In this document: piece by piece, positions 38,349-49,979 of the stretch
Layout: each line of letters begins with the position of its first letter
Position numbering within the stretch: position 1 is the first letter of the stretch
NCBI RefSeq assembly: GCF_000332455.1
Contig: NZ_AOGY02000037.1
Location: 1 to 50,991, forward strand
DNA length: 50,991 bases
Source: Leptospira vanthielii serovar Holland str. Waz Holland = ATCC 700522
GTDB taxonomy: Bacteria; Spirochaetota; Leptospiria; Leptospirales; Leptospiraceae
Direction: 5' to 3'
The notes under the pieces: model-generated
Database searches by the model: none
Seen by the model: only the letters and a program-made list of their open reading frames with translations
Told to the model about the DNA's origin: nothing
Made by a program: the position numbers and the translations under genes

Positions 38349-39431
38349 GTGCAAGAGAAAAAAGGTCCAATTAAGGGGATCAGAGACAAGCTCACCGAAC
38401 TCTGGAGTCAATATCCAAACTGGGGAAAAATTCCTCAGTTTTTGGAGTTATTGGAAAAAGGCCTCGACAAAGAGCTGTTTGTCGATCCGGATAAAAAGGA
38501 AATTCCCATTCCTATTGAGGATCTTCCTGTCGATGAAGTTTTACGGAAGTCTGGTTTCTTTCGTAACTTGTATGAAAAATTGTTTCCCGTATCTCATGTA
38601 TTTCGAATTACCTATCGTTATGATAGGGAGTTTTTGGATAACTTTATGCCACTCTCTCGGGACGGGTATATTGGTCGTGGTTCCTACAAATTTGTTTACA
38701 AACTTCCTTGGAACCAAGTTGTTAAAATTGGAAAGTCTAAGTTACCTTCGGATGTAATCTTTGGATCTCTTTACAAAGAAGTCGGGCGTGACATCACTCG
38801 GTTTTTAAAACCAGAGGAAATTGAATTAAGAGATTTTTTAAAAAAACAAACTTTCCGTGATTCTAAAAAAGATGAAATTGATTTTAAATTCAAACGTTTG
38901 GGTTTGGAGAGATTACACTACTGGAAGTTAAAATCTCTCATTCCAGATTTGGTGGTTCCGACTCGATTTTTTATGGGTCTGAGAGTTCGAAACAATCCTT
39001 TTGGAATTCCCAATGTCACTCTCACACCTTGTGATCAGCAAACTCTACTTGCCGGCAAACATCTAAAAGAATTTACAATACGTAACGAAAAATTAGAACA
39101 AAATCCTATTTTAAATAAACTATTTCCCAAATGGAAATTGAATTTCGATTCTCACAGGTTTGGTGTGATCTCAAAATCCAAACTTAAAAAAATTGCTGTT
39201 GATTTCAATCGAGTGATCGAAGTTACCAAATTTTTAGCAGAAGAAGAAAAACTGATCTTTGATATTCATGCAGAAAATATCATCATCACTTTACCCGATT
39301 TTGAATTAAAAATTTTTGACTTCCACGTTTTTGACGACTACTTGTACGAACCTTCGGAAGAGAATCCTACACCAGAGATGGATCATATACTCATCATTGA
39401 AGAATTTATTAAATCCTTTGAATTGGACTGA
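38349..39431 (+). CDS. Divergent protein-kinase-fold protein
   Basis: A 360-residue protein without signal peptide or membrane segment, starting at a GTG. I do not recognise a named family, but the sequence carries an apparent kinase skeleton. A glycine-rich loop IGRGSYKFVYK (Gly109 and Gly111) precedes a Lys in VVKIGKS (Lys126). Near the C-terminus, FDIHAENIII places Asp305 and Asn310 exactly five apart, as in the HRDxxxxN catalytic loop, and KIFDFHVFD (Asp324) sits where the DFG motif would be. The N-terminal 100 residues are extra. It might phosphorylate a lipid, sugar or protein. It lies between a binding protein and a GT-C glycosyltransferase and is probably co-transcribed with both. Confidence 0.6.
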   Translation: MQEKKGPIKGIRDKLTELWSQYPNWGKIPQFLELLEKGLDKELFVDPDKKEIPIPIEDLPVDEVLRKSGFFRNLYEKLFPVSHVFRITYRYDREFLDNFMPLSRDGYIGRGSYKFVYKLPWNQVVKIGKSKLPSDVIFGSLYKEVGRDITRFLKPEEIELRDFLKKQTFRDSKKDEIDFKFKRLGLERLHYWKLKSLIPDLVVPTRFFMGLRVRNNPFGIPNVTLTPCDQQTLLAGKHLKEFTIRNEKLEQNPILNKLFPKWKLNFDSHRFGVISKSKLKKIAVDFNRVIEVTKFLAEEEKLIFDIHAENIIITLPDFELKIFDFHVFDDYLYEPSEENPTPEMDHILIIEEFIKSFELD

Positions 39432-39435
39432 AGTT

Positions 39436-40995
39436 ATGCTGTTTTTTAAACGAAATCTCCTCTCCTTTTACATTCTTACATTAGTTTTTTTTGTATTTGG
39501 TTTTTACCAAGCCTACAAGTGGAAGTGGATTTGCGATGATGCTTATATAAGTTTTGTCTATGCCAGAAATTTTTATGAAGGTTCGGGTCTTGTATTTAAT
39601 TCCGGCGAAAGAGTGGAAGGATATACAAATTTTCTTTGGACACTTCTTCTATCTTCTGGATTTGCGATTGGAATCAAACCACAAACCCTCTCGATAGGTG
39701 TTGGGATTTTCTTTTATTTGTCTACATTGTTTGTTTTTTTTAAAGAAGAGAACCGAGTTTCACTCGGGAAAGTTTACCCTCTTCTGATTGTTCATTTGGC
39801 ACTGTTCTATCATCTTTATATCTTTGCCACTTCCGGTTTAGAAACTTCTGTTTTTACTTTTTTCATTTGTTTCGGATTGCTGTTATGGGAAAAGGAAAGT
39901 GACTTTCTTTTTCCCGTATTTTTCCTTTCGGCCTTGGTTCGACCCGAGGGAGCTCTCTTTTTGTTCGTGGCTTCATTGGATTTGATTTTTCGAAAACGAG
40001 ATTGGAAACCCTTTGTATTTGGATTTTTGTTTTTATGTTTTCTCAGCTTTCGTTATTTCTATTACCAAGACATACTTCCCAATACCTTTTATGCCAAAGG
40101 AAATAAAGGGGCTTACTTTTTACAGGGGATCTATTATTTACTTTATTTCATTCAGTCCTACCCTTTATACCTTTTGATTCTTTTGATTGCTGGAATACAA
40201 ATTTATAAGTCCTTTCAATACAAGAAGGAATTTCGGTTTTTATTTTCCTCAGTTCTATTATACATTCTTTATGTTTTTTATGTTGGCGGAGATTTTATGG
40301 GGAATCGGTTTTGGATTCCCATTTTACCATATCTGTCTTATTTGGCCTTTGTACAAATCAACGAATGGGATTTACATTCACAAATTGAGTCTCATCAAAC
40401 AACATTATTTACTTCGCTTTATACAAAAAATCGGCTTCTTGTTTCATTTTTCTTTATTCTATCGACGGCCGTATATACGGATCCGTTAAAAATAAAGGGG
40501 ACTCGGATTCCCGACTGGCATGGAATTGTCGAAGAACGGATGTTTTATGAAAACCATCTAATTCGATCTGATGGTTATGATGTGGGTGGACTTGCGGATT
40601 TCCGCGTAGTTTTCTTTGGTGCTCAAGCACATTTTATTTATTATTTAAGACCAACTTTTGCCTTTGAGGCCGAATCGGGTCTTACTGATCGGGAATTTGC
40701 AAAGAAAAAAGTCGAAACACGTGGAAGGATCGGCCATGAAGGAAAGCTTACCAAAGAAGATTTAAGCGAACGTAAGATAGATATCCTTCTCGACAATCGC
40801 CTTCACGGAGTTATTTTGCCGCATATCCAATACACTTGGAGAGGGGTTCCCATTCGCTTTTATGTTTGGAATTATGATCCTATTAAATTCAAACGTCTCT
40901 GTATTCGAGGTGATTGGAATTGTGATGATTTGTTTGCGACCTTCCAGGCAAACCATTGGGATCCCAACAAATCAAAATCTTTTGAGCAGAACTAA
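39436..40995 (+). CDS. GT-C type membrane glycosyltransferase
   Basis: A 519-residue polytopic membrane protein. The ATG at 39436 starts a hydrophobic first helix; extending the frame upstream would overlap the previous gene by over 110 bases. Immediately after helix 1 comes the loop ICDDAYISFVYARNFYEGSGLVFNSGERVEGYTNFLW, with the paired aspartates typical of GT-C enzymes that use polyprenyl-phosphate sugars; the pattern resembles mycobacterial arabinofuranosyltransferase-like proteins. About ten hydrophobic segments follow, then a soluble C-terminal tail. It probably adds a sugar on the periplasmic face to a surface glycan or lipid. The stop overlaps the pgeF start by one base. Confidence 0.8.
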   Translation: MLFFKRNLLSFYILTLVFFVFGFYQAYKWKWICDDAYISFVYARNFYEGSGLVFNSGERVEGYTNFLWTLLLSSGFAIGIKPQTLSIGVGIFFYLSTLFVFFKEENRVSLGKVYPLLIVHLALFYHLYIFATSGLETSVFTFFICFGLLLWEKESDFLFPVFFLSALVRPEGALFLFVASLDLIFRKRDWKPFVFGFLFLCFLSFRYFYYQDILPNTFYAKGNKGAYFLQGIYYLLYFIQSYPLYLLILLIAGIQIYKSFQYKKEFRFLFSSVLLYILYVFYVGGDFMGNRFWIPILPYLSYLAFVQINEWDLHSQIESHQTTLFTSLYTKNRLLVSFFFILSTAVYTDPLKIKGTRIPDWHGIVEERMFYENHLIRSDGYDVGGLADFRVVFFGAQAHFIYYLRPTFAFEAESGLTDREFAKKKVETRGRIGHEGKLTKEDLSERKIDILLDNRLHGVILPHIQYTWRGVPIRFYVWNYDPIKFKRLCIRGDWNCDDLFATFQANHWDPNKSKSFEQN

Positions 40996-41735
40996 TGGAA
41001 TTTTCTCAAGTCATTTCCACCACCTTTGGTAAAGTCACCTACGGAACTGCCGGCAAACCAAGTTTAGATGATTTGAAAGAAATTTATCCAGTTTATCCCA
41101 AAACTCCAGAAGGGTGGATAGGGTATACAAAAGACTGGGCAAAAGGGGAATGGAATGATCCTTCACATCAAATCGTGACACTCAATCAAGTTCATGGAGA
41201 TACCATCCATTCGATTCCTTCTGATTTAGAGACTAAGGATTCCCTTCCACTGTTTGCAGGAGATGGATTGTATACGGAATCACCAAATACCTTACTTGTC
41301 GTTCGCACGGCTGATTGTGTTCCAGTGTTTCTCTATTCCAACAAACGACCATTTGTAGCGGTTGTCCATTCTGGTTGGAAAGGAACGAGTTTAGGAATTG
41401 CAGAGCGATTGTTGGATGAAGTAGTAAGTAATGGTTATGATTTAGCCGAACTCCAAATGGAAATTGGACCTTATATTCAAGGTGGTGATTATGAGGTGGG
41501 GGAAGATGTAGCTGCCCATTTTCTTTCTTTAGGGGAAACTGTCTGTTTTCCAAAAGGAAATGGAAAGTTTTTATTGGATGTGGGACTTGCAATTGAAGTG
41601 AGAGTGCGCGAACGATTTAGAAATTTAAGCGAAATCAAAAATTCCCATATCAATGTATTTCAAAGCCCTCTTTACTTTAGCCATAGGGCAAAAGAAGAGG
41701 GCCGCAATTTAAACTTTATACTCTGGGAATCTTAA
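40995..41735 (+). CDS. pgeF: Laccase-domain purine nucleoside phosphorylase (PgeF/YfiH)
   Basis: A 246-residue member of the YfiH/PgeF family. Motifs include NQVHGDTIH, VRTADCVPVFLY with the conserved Cys, VVHSGWKGTSLG with the conserved His, and IGPYIQGGDYEVGEDV. The family is annotated as polyphenol oxidase, but members act on purine nucleosides or edit peptidoglycan precursors. It is last in a forward operon with the glycosyltransferase, coupled by a one-base overlap. Its 3' end overlaps that of the reverse receiver gene by 20 bases. Confidence 0.92.
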   Translation: MEFSQVISTTFGKVTYGTAGKPSLDDLKEIYPVYPKTPEGWIGYTKDWAKGEWNDPSHQIVTLNQVHGDTIHSIPSDLETKDSLPLFAGDGLYTESPNTLLVVRTADCVPVFLYSNKRPFVAVVHSGWKGTSLGIAERLLDEVVSNGYDLAELQMEIGPYIQGGDYEVGEDVAAHFLSLGETVCFPKGNGKFLLDVGLAIEVRVRERFRNLSEIKNSHINVFQSPLYFSHRAKEEGRNLNFILWES

Positions 41736-42126
41736 GAAGAGTTTCTTTGATCTTTTCTAGGATTTTTTCTCGTTTGATGGGCTTTACGATATAGTCCATT
41801 GCTCCATTTTCGAGAAGGGCTTTGATCACCGAAGGAGTATTTTCTTCAGAGATGAAAAGGATTCTTGGAAGAACACCCATTTCTTTCATATCCCAGAATG
41901 CAGCATACCCATCGACCTCAGGAAGAAAAATTTCAATAGTAACAAGATCAATCTGTTGGCGATTGTCTTTATACATTTGTAAAAGTTCTTTTCCTGTTTC
42001 GGCGACTCCGATGATTTTGAAACCTTCTGATTCCAAAATCTGTTGGAGTTGTTTGGATTGGAATTTGGAATTCTCTGCTATGAGAATTTGATAAGGTCTG
42101 CCTGTCGGTCCGATGCCTGCTTGCAT
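41716..42126 (-). CDS. Degenerate receiver-domain protein (no phospho-Asp)
   Basis: A 136-residue single receiver domain. The fold is clear: YQILIAENSKFQ, IDLVTIEIFLPEVDGY, RILFISEENTPS and GAMDYIVKPIKREK. The usual phospho-accepting Asp is replaced by Glu65 in TIEIFLP, and the acidic pair before it reads Glu18-Asn19 rather than Asp-Asp. Ser93 and Lys115 are in the normal switch positions with CheY-like spacing (22 apart). It therefore probably cannot be phosphorylated in the normal way; Glu may mimic the active state. It lies 15 bp downstream of leuB on the same strand, the last gene of that operon. Confidence 0.85.
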   Translation of the reverse strand: MQAGIGPTGRPYQILIAENSKFQSKQLQQILESEGFKIIGVAETGKELLQMYKDNRQQIDLVTIEIFLPEVDGYAAFWDMKEMGVLPRILFISEENTPSVIKALLENGAMDYIVKPIKREKILEKIKETLLKIPRV

Positions 42127-42141
42127 GATGATCTCCGTAGT

Positions 42142-44431
<2,290 letters not shown>

Positions 44432-44435
<4 letters not shown>

Positions 44436-46186
44436 TTTAGTCCTGCCAGTTGTAAAAATTCTGTTTCTGCCAGGGAAATTTCTTTCCCAAGTGATTCCCA
44501 AAGATCAGGGATCTCGGATGTTTTTTTTAGTTTTTTAAGAGAGGCAAAGCTCGAATACACCTTTACCTTAGGTTCTGTTCCCGAAGGACGAATGGTGAGT
44601 TTAGCATTTCCTTCCAACTCCACTTGGATGACATTGGATTTGGGCATTCCTTTGAAAACGGATACTTTGGATTTCCCTTGTGCTTTTTGGATTTCGTAAT
44701 CAAGCACTCCTACAACCTTACGCCCGCCAATGGTTTTTCCAATCAGGTTTTCCGTACGCAGAGTTTCGATGGCCTTTTTGATTTTGTCTTGTCCCGAACT
44801 TCCTTCTAGAGTTAGGGAATACAAACTTTCACGATACAATCCGTATTTTAAATAGATGGATTCTAAATAAGAAAGTAAATCTCCTTTTTCCGCAAGTATC
44901 TCCACAAAAAGTAAGGCACTCGATAACGAGTCTTTGTCCCGCACAAAAGGAACGGGTAAGTATCCGTAAGATTCTTCACCACCAAACAAGAATATATTAT
45001 TCTTTTTTGATTCAATTTGTTTCATCTCTTCTGCGATGTATTTGAATCCGGTGAGCACGTTTTTGATTTTGATTCCATTTTTTTTGGCAATCGCTTCTTG
45101 TAGGTCCGTTGTCACAATTGTTTTTACCAAATGATAAGTTTTGGTTTTCGATTTTTTTCTTTCAGAAAGGTAGGCCGCCATTATGGATCCAATTTGGTTT
45201 CCATTTAGGTATTCGTATTCACCATCAAAACGACGAACTCCTACACCAAGTCTGTCCGCATCGGGATCCGTTGCAATGAAAGTAGCGGCTTTTTTCTTTT
45301 TGGCGTAAAACTCACATAAGGCGAGGGCTTCTTTTTCTTCTGGGTTTGGATACTTAACTGTCGGAAATTCCCCATCTGGTTTTTTTTGTTCAGGCACAAG
45401 GAATACAGATTTGTATCCAAAGAAATTTAACATTTCTTTCATATAGTCTCCACCAGTTCCATGTAACGGTGAATATACGATTCCTAAATTGTTTCTTATT
45501 TTTGGTTTTACTGCAGATAGAATCCCTGCTTGTTTTAATTCCTTTAAATAGGTTTTAAAAACAATCGGTCCCACCGGTTTTACAAATTTTTTATACTCTT
45601 TGTCTGTCTTTTTTACGAGTGGGATCGAAGTCCAATCATGGATATTACTAATTCTTCCGATGATGAGGGAATCATCAGGGGGAACAAGTTGTCCTCCATC
45701 GGCAAGATAGGCCTTGAATCCATTGTATTCTGGCGGGTTGTGGGAAGCTGTGATCACAATCCCACCACTTGCTTTGTAATAACGAATGGCATAAGAGAGA
45801 AGTGGAGTCGGAGTAACCTTGGGAAAAATGTAAACTTTAACTCCAAGTTTGGCGGCAATGCCTGCAGAAAGTTCTGCAAATTCTTTGGAAAACCTTCTCG
45901 AATCGTAAGCAATGACGATGGAGGCATCTTTTTTTGTGTCTCTTAAGTAGCTAATAAAACCGAGTGCGGCACGACCCACTGTATAGAGGTTCATTTTGCC
46001 AATTCCATTTCCAATCTTTCCCCGAATTCCCCCAGTCCCGAAAGTGAGTGGGACGGCAAAGGCATCGACTAGTTCGGAACTGATACCAGCCTGCCAATCT
46101 TCGTAAGCCTTTTTGGCTTCATTCTGGATTTCCGATGAAAAAGGTGATTTCGTCCAAGATAGGATATTGTCTTCTGGTTTCAACAT
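44432..46186 (-). CDS. Phosphoglucomutase/phosphomannomutase
   Basis: A 584-residue alpha-D-phosphohexomutase of the longer, PgcA/Pgm2-like type. The active phosphoserine Ser148 lies in ITASHNPPEYNGFKAY. The metal-binding loop is ATDPDADRLGVGV, the sugar-binding loop GGEESYGYLP and the phosphate-binding loop RPSGTEPKVKVY. A leading LTFGTGGIRGKIG is also characteristic. It interconverts glucose or mannose 1- and 6-phosphates, feeding glycan and nucleotide-sugar synthesis. It is first in the operon with argD and leuB, an odd functional mix. The ribosome-binding site is weak. Confidence 0.93.
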
Positions 46187-46232
46187 AGCTTACATACTAA
46201 TCTTTTGAAGCTAAGCAGTCTGGAAATCAATT

Positions 46233-47321
46233 TTGGAACCTAGAGAATTTTTCATAGAAGACAGGTTGGAACGATTCCGCCTGAATGCATTTTGCAATTT
46301 AGGAGAAAGTGGGCTTGCCCATTTCCTTTTGGAAGAGGTGATGGATATGGCGCAAATTTCTTGGAAAGATCTTGCCAAAATTCCGATGAACGATTCACCA
46401 AACCAAGGTTCCCTTGCCTTGCGAGAAGCCGTCGCCGCACTGTATCCAGGAGTGAGGCCCGAACAGGTACTAATCACAACGGGAACTGGTGAGGCCTTGT
46501 ACTTAGCTTTCCATGTCGCCTTGCCACCAAAAGCAAAAGTAGCCCTGATTTGGCCTGCCTTCCAAGCCCTCTACGAAATTCCAAAAATGCTTGGGGCAGA
46601 GATCATCCAAGTGCCGCATGAAAGGGCTTTCCTTGCTTCCACTTGGAAGGAAATCCAAGCCGATTTATACATCATAAACCAACCGCACAATCCAACAGGG
46701 AAAACCTTTTCCGAATCCGAATGGAACTCTCTTCTGACCCACTTTAAAGAAGAAAAGAAAAAAGTTCTCTTTGACGAACACTACCGGTTTTTACCCGGTG
46801 CGGGAAGTCTCGGACGAACGGGTGTGGATCCAATACATTCCTTGTATGGAACGGGTTCTTTTACGAAATGTTTTGGAGTCACAGGGCTTAGGGTAGGTTG
46901 GCTTGTGGCAGAGGAATCCTTTCTCAAACGGGCTCGTTCTTTTAAAGACTATTTAACTCATACAGTTTCCCCCATCTCCGAACGGATGGCACTCGGACTT
47001 TTAAAATCCAAAGAGAGTTTCCTTCCGAAAATCCAAACCAGAGTGCGAGAGAATATTAGAATGTTCGATTCTGTTTGGAAAGAGTTACCTCATACCAAAT
47101 CCTTTACGCCACCTGAAGGGGGACTTGTGGGTTGGTTAGAGCTTGAGAGTGGAATTTCCTCGGAGGTGTATGCGGACAAACTGTTCGAAAAAACAGGTGT
47201 TTTTGTTTTGCCAGGGATTAATTTTGAAGAAGAAGGTTACCTGCGGATCGGTTTTGGAGAGAGAGAGGATCGGATAAAAGAAGGCCTGTTAAGGTGGAGA
47301 GCATGTACGGATCTCATTTAA
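46233..47321 (+). CDS. PLP-dependent class I/II aminotransferase
   Basis: A 362-residue fold-type I aminotransferase. The TTG start at 46233 is preceded by GGAAA at fair distance. Motifs are SPNQGSLALREAVAALYPG, TTGTGEALYLAFH, INQPHNPTGK (Asn153), VLFDEHY (Asp181) and the PLP lysine Lys212 in GSFTKCFGVTGLRVGW with Arg220. The pattern is that of capreomycidine synthase-like and aspartate or histidinol-phosphate aminotransferase relatives; the substrate cannot be named. It is divergent from the phosphomutase and overlaps the start of the exonuclease gene. Confidence 0.85.
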   Translation: MEPREFFIEDRLERFRLNAFCNLGESGLAHFLLEEVMDMAQISWKDLAKIPMNDSPNQGSLALREAVAALYPGVRPEQVLITTGTGEALYLAFHVALPPKAKVALIWPAFQALYEIPKMLGAEIIQVPHERAFLASTWKEIQADLYIINQPHNPTGKTFSESEWNSLLTHFKEEKKKVLFDEHYRFLPGAGSLGRTGVDPIHSLYGTGSFTKCFGVTGLRVGWLVAEESFLKRARSFKDYLTHTVSPISERMALGLLKSKESFLPKIQTRVRENIRMFDSVWKELPHTKSFTPPEGGLVGWLELESGISSEVYADKLFEKTGVFVLPGINFEEEGYLRIGFGEREDRIKEGLLRWRACTDLI

Positions 47322-48061
47322 AAGCAAGCCTCCAACTTTTTCCGGGCATTGGGGAACGGAAGGAGAAACAATTGTTTGGTGTTGGAGTGTATAGTTGGGA
47401 ATCTCTCATCCAATACCAAAAACAAAAAAACGATCCTCTCCTTCCTTCTGTTTCTATTTTATTAGAACGACTTGAAGAATTGGAAGGCCAACTCTCCGAA
47501 GCCAATTTTAGTTTTTTTACGACGGAACTTCCAAGTCTTGAGTATTGGAGGTTATGGCAAAACTTCCCCGAACGATTTTGTTTTCTGGATATTGAAACGA
47601 CTGGAATTTCTGAATCTTCTGTGACCACAGTGGTGAGTATTTACCAAAATCATAGGATGTTAACTTTTGAAAGAGGAAAAGACCTCGAGTTTCTTTTTGA
47701 TTCGATTGCGAGTGATGATATCCTTGTCACTTACAACGGGAAACGATTCGATGTTCCTTTTTTAGAAAGGGAATTTCGTTACCGAGTGAAAAACCCACAA
47801 CTGGATTTGATGAATCTTTTACATTCGATAGGAATCAAAGGGGGCCTCAAAAAATCAGAAGTGCAACTGGGGCTTGTTCGTCCGGATGAGATTGTAGGAA
47901 TGGATGGAAGACAAGCTCCACTCCTTTGGTTTGAATACCAAAGGACCAACAATATGGAGGCGTTGGATAAACTGATTGCTTATAACAGGGAAGATACGAA
48001 AAATTTAGAAATCGTTTTAGAAAAAACGATTCATAGGCTAACAGAAAATCGTTTGTTTTAG
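47303..48061 (+). CDS. YprB-like RNase H-fold 3'-5' exonuclease
   Basis: A DEDDy-type exonuclease of about 252 residues. I choose the ATG at 47303, with AAGG eight bases before; a GTG at 47294 is also open. A short N-terminal helix-hairpin-helix (LFPGIGERKEKQLFGVGVYSW) suggests nucleic-acid contact. Catalytic acids appear in CFLDIETTG (Asp96 and Glu98), LVTYNGKRFDVPFLEREF and YNREDTKNLE near the C-terminus. The YprB family acts on unknown nucleic acids. It overlaps the aminotransferase gene by 19 bases and converges on the CBS gene with a four-base overlap at their ends. Confidence 0.85.
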   Translation: MYGSHLKASLQLFPGIGERKEKQLFGVGVYSWESLIQYQKQKNDPLLPSVSILLERLEELEGQLSEANFSFFTTELPSLEYWRLWQNFPERFCFLDIETTGISESSVTTVVSIYQNHRMLTFERGKDLEFLFDSIASDDILVTYNGKRFDVPFLEREFRYRVKNPQLDLMNLLHSIGIKGGLKKSEVQLGLVRPDEIVGMDGRQAPLLWFEYQRTNNMEALDKLIAYNREDTKNLEIVLEKTIHRLTENRLF

Positions 48062-48489
48062 TGTGGTCCGTACATATACTCTCTGAGTATACTCATCTCT
48101 GCTTGGGTTCTTGTGAGTTTTGTTTTCACTGCATCTCCGATGGAGATAAGTCCAATGATTTTATCACCATCAAGAACAGGCATGTGTCGAAACCTTTTGG
48201 TGATCATGTTGTTGAGAATGTCATCCACGTCTTCATCAGGACCGGCCACAGTGAGTTGTGTGGTCATCACATCTTTTAATTTGATTTTGTCTAAGTTTGC
48301 ATGGTCTTTGGCAACCACTCGCATCAAATCTCTTTCCGTAAAAATTCCCACAAGTTTGCCTTGGAAGGTAACAATGAGAGATCCTACTTTGGCACCAACC
48401 ATCATCTGAGTGGCTTCCAAAACATTTTTATCTTCTTCGATGGAAAGAACAGAGGACGCTTTGTCTTTTAAAATATCTTTTACGGACAT
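48058..48489 (-). CDS. CBS-domain protein
   Basis: A 143-residue protein of two CBS repeats. The first runs VLSIEEDKNVLEATQMMVGAKVGSLIV with GIFTERDLMRVV, and the second DVMTTQLTVAGPDEDVDDILNNMITKRFRHMPVL with GLISIGDAVKTKL. Paired CBS units bind adenine nucleotides and act as energy or ligand sensors. No catalytic domain is attached. AGGA is well placed before the ATG. It lies downstream of two tRNA genes on the same strand. Partner unknown. Confidence 0.93.
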   Translation of the reverse strand: MSVKDILKDKASSVLSIEEDKNVLEATQMMVGAKVGSLIVTFQGKLVGIFTERDLMRVVAKDHANLDKIKLKDVMTTQLTVAGPDEDVDDILNNMITKRFRHMPVLDGDKIIGLISIGDAVKTKLTRTQAEMSILREYMYGPH

Positions 48490-48566
48490 GATTCCTATCG
48501 GTTTATAGGAATTTAGAGAGATAGCAAGAAATTTTTAGGAGGAATGTGAGGAAAGACACGGGTTTT

Positions 48567-48639
<73 letters not shown>

Positions 48640-48648
48640 GTATCTTTA

Positions 48649-48722
48649 TGGGCCTGACAAGATTTGAACTTGTGACCCCTCGCTTATCAAGCGAGTGCTC
48701 TAACCAACTGAGCTACAGGCCC
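48649..48722 (-). tRNA. tRNA-Ile (GAT anticodon)
   Basis: A 74-base cloverleaf with acceptor GGGCCTG/CAGGCCC plus A, D-arm GCTC/GAGC, anticodon arm CTCGC-TTGATAA-GCGAG exposing GAT, and T-arm ACAAG-TTCAAAT-CTTGT. It is the first of an Ile-Ala tRNA pair, a combination usually found in rRNA spacers. Confidence 0.97.
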
Positions 48723-48733
48723 GGGATACGAAC

Positions 48734-48762
48734 AGTATTTTTCGACAGGGGTCTGTGGGCAA
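48734..48762 (-). promoter_or_regulatory. Candidate promoter of the tRNA-Ile/tRNA-Ala unit
   Basis: On the minus strand, TTGCCC (48757-48762) and AATACT (48734-48739) are separated by 17 bases, and tRNA-Ile begins 11 bases past the -10. Each hexamer matches about four of six consensus bases. Confidence 0.45.
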
Positions 48763-48802
48763 TCTTTTTTTACGATTATTTTAAGAAAGTATTATGGAAA
48801 AT

Positions 48803-49975
48803 TTAGAGTGAAATTTCTAAGATTAGATCATCTAACAAGAGTAATGCCGCAGGTTTCCATTGGAACACTCCCGATTCTATCGAACAGAGGCCTTTTTTAT
48901 CCCAACCTTCAATGGTTCTTAAGTATTTGATTTTTGATTCTGAATCCAAATAGGTATCTATAAAATCCAAATACCGAAAGGGGGAAAATAATCGGAATAG
49001 TGTTAGGCTTAGTTCTGTAGATGGATCTGCGGGTTCATACTTTGTATTACTTGGTTTTTTCTGGTACAAACTAGAATTTCTGGGATTGCCATACCTATGC
49101 CCTTCGATCATTCCATGAGCCCCAGGTCCAATGCCTAAATAGGGTTCATAGGTCCAATACTTCAGGTTGTGCCGAGATTCAAATCCTGGTTTTGCATAAT
49201 TGGAAACTTCATACCAAAGGTAACCATGTTCCTTTAATAACACAGGTAAGTTGGTAAGAATTTCCGATTGGATGTTTTCTTCTGGTTCTCTCTTTTTATG
49301 ATCAGTCACATCCCGAGAATACTGGGTACCTTTTTCTAAAGTTAAAGAATACAAACTCAAATGGGGTAGACCGGCCTCTAAAAACAGATTTAAATCTCTA
49401 TAAAAAGATTCTTTCGAAACTCCTGGAATTCCATACATCAAATCAATTCCCACGCGTTCGATGGGAGAATGAGTCAGAACATCGACAAGGGCTCCATACC
49501 TCTCGCTATCGTAGTGGCGACCAAGAAATTCCAGACCCTTTGGTTCTAAGGTTTGGACTCCCACATTCACACGGTTGATTCCTATCGAATCATATTCCTC
49601 TAAAAGCTCCGCACTTAAATCTTCTGGATTCACTTCGATAGAAATTTCTGTATCGTCGGCAAAAGAAAACTCAGAACGTAAAAAATTTAAGAAGTCTTTC
49701 CAACTTTTGGAAGAGGCCTTAGAGGGAGTGCCGCCACCAAAAAAAACAGTATCGATGGTTCGGTTTTTGATTTCGGGAAAATGGATTTTCCTTTCTAAGA
49801 TTTCTTTTTGATACGCCTGGAATAGCAACTTTTCATCGTTAGCTGGTGCAGCTCCAATTCCTTCGGAATAAAAATCACAGTAGTCACATTTTTTAAAACA
49901 ATAGGGAAAGTGGACATAGACTCCCAAATAAGAATTTCGGACTTGCCAGATGGTTTGTTTGTCTAATAGTTCCAT
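48803..49975 (-). CDS. hemW: HemW-like radical SAM heme chaperone
   Basis: A radical SAM protein of about 390 residues. I start at the ATG at 49975 (MELLDK), because a further 57 residues of open frame upstream look non-native and overlap the divergent gene. The cluster motif CFKKCDYC (Cys26, Cys30, Cys33) follows VYVHFPY. GGGTPSK, SIEVNPEDL, GINRVNVGVQTLEP and GIDLMYGIPG are typical of HemW/HemN. The family is often called coproporphyrinogen oxidase, but HemW proteins are heme carriers. True HemN and HemW cannot be separated fully, although the length suits HemW. No ribosome-binding site is visible. Confidence 0.85.
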   Translation of the reverse strand: MELLDKQTIWQVRNSYLGVYVHFPYCFKKCDYCDFYSEGIGAAPANDEKLLFQAYQKEILERKIHFPEIKNRTIDTVFFGGGTPSKASSKSWKDFLNFLRSEFSFADDTEISIEVNPEDLSAELLEEYDSIGINRVNVGVQTLEPKGLEFLGRHYDSERYGALVDVLTHSPIERVGIDLMYGIPGVSKESFYRDLNLFLEAGLPHLSLYSLTLEKGTQYSRDVTDHKKREPEENIQSEILTNLPVLLKEHGYLWYEVSNYAKPGFESRHNLKYWTYEPYLGIGPGAHGMIEGHRYGNPRNSSLYQKKPSNTKYEPADPSTELSLTLFRLFSPFRYLDFIDTYLDSESKIKYLRTIEGWDKKGLCSIESGVFQWKPAALLLLDDLILEISL

Positions 49976-49979
49976 AAGT

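Noticed and set aside
39316..39435. Upstream extension of the GT-C gene
   Set aside because: It overlaps the kinase-like gene by over 110 bases, and the hydrophobic first helix starts right after the ATG at 39436.
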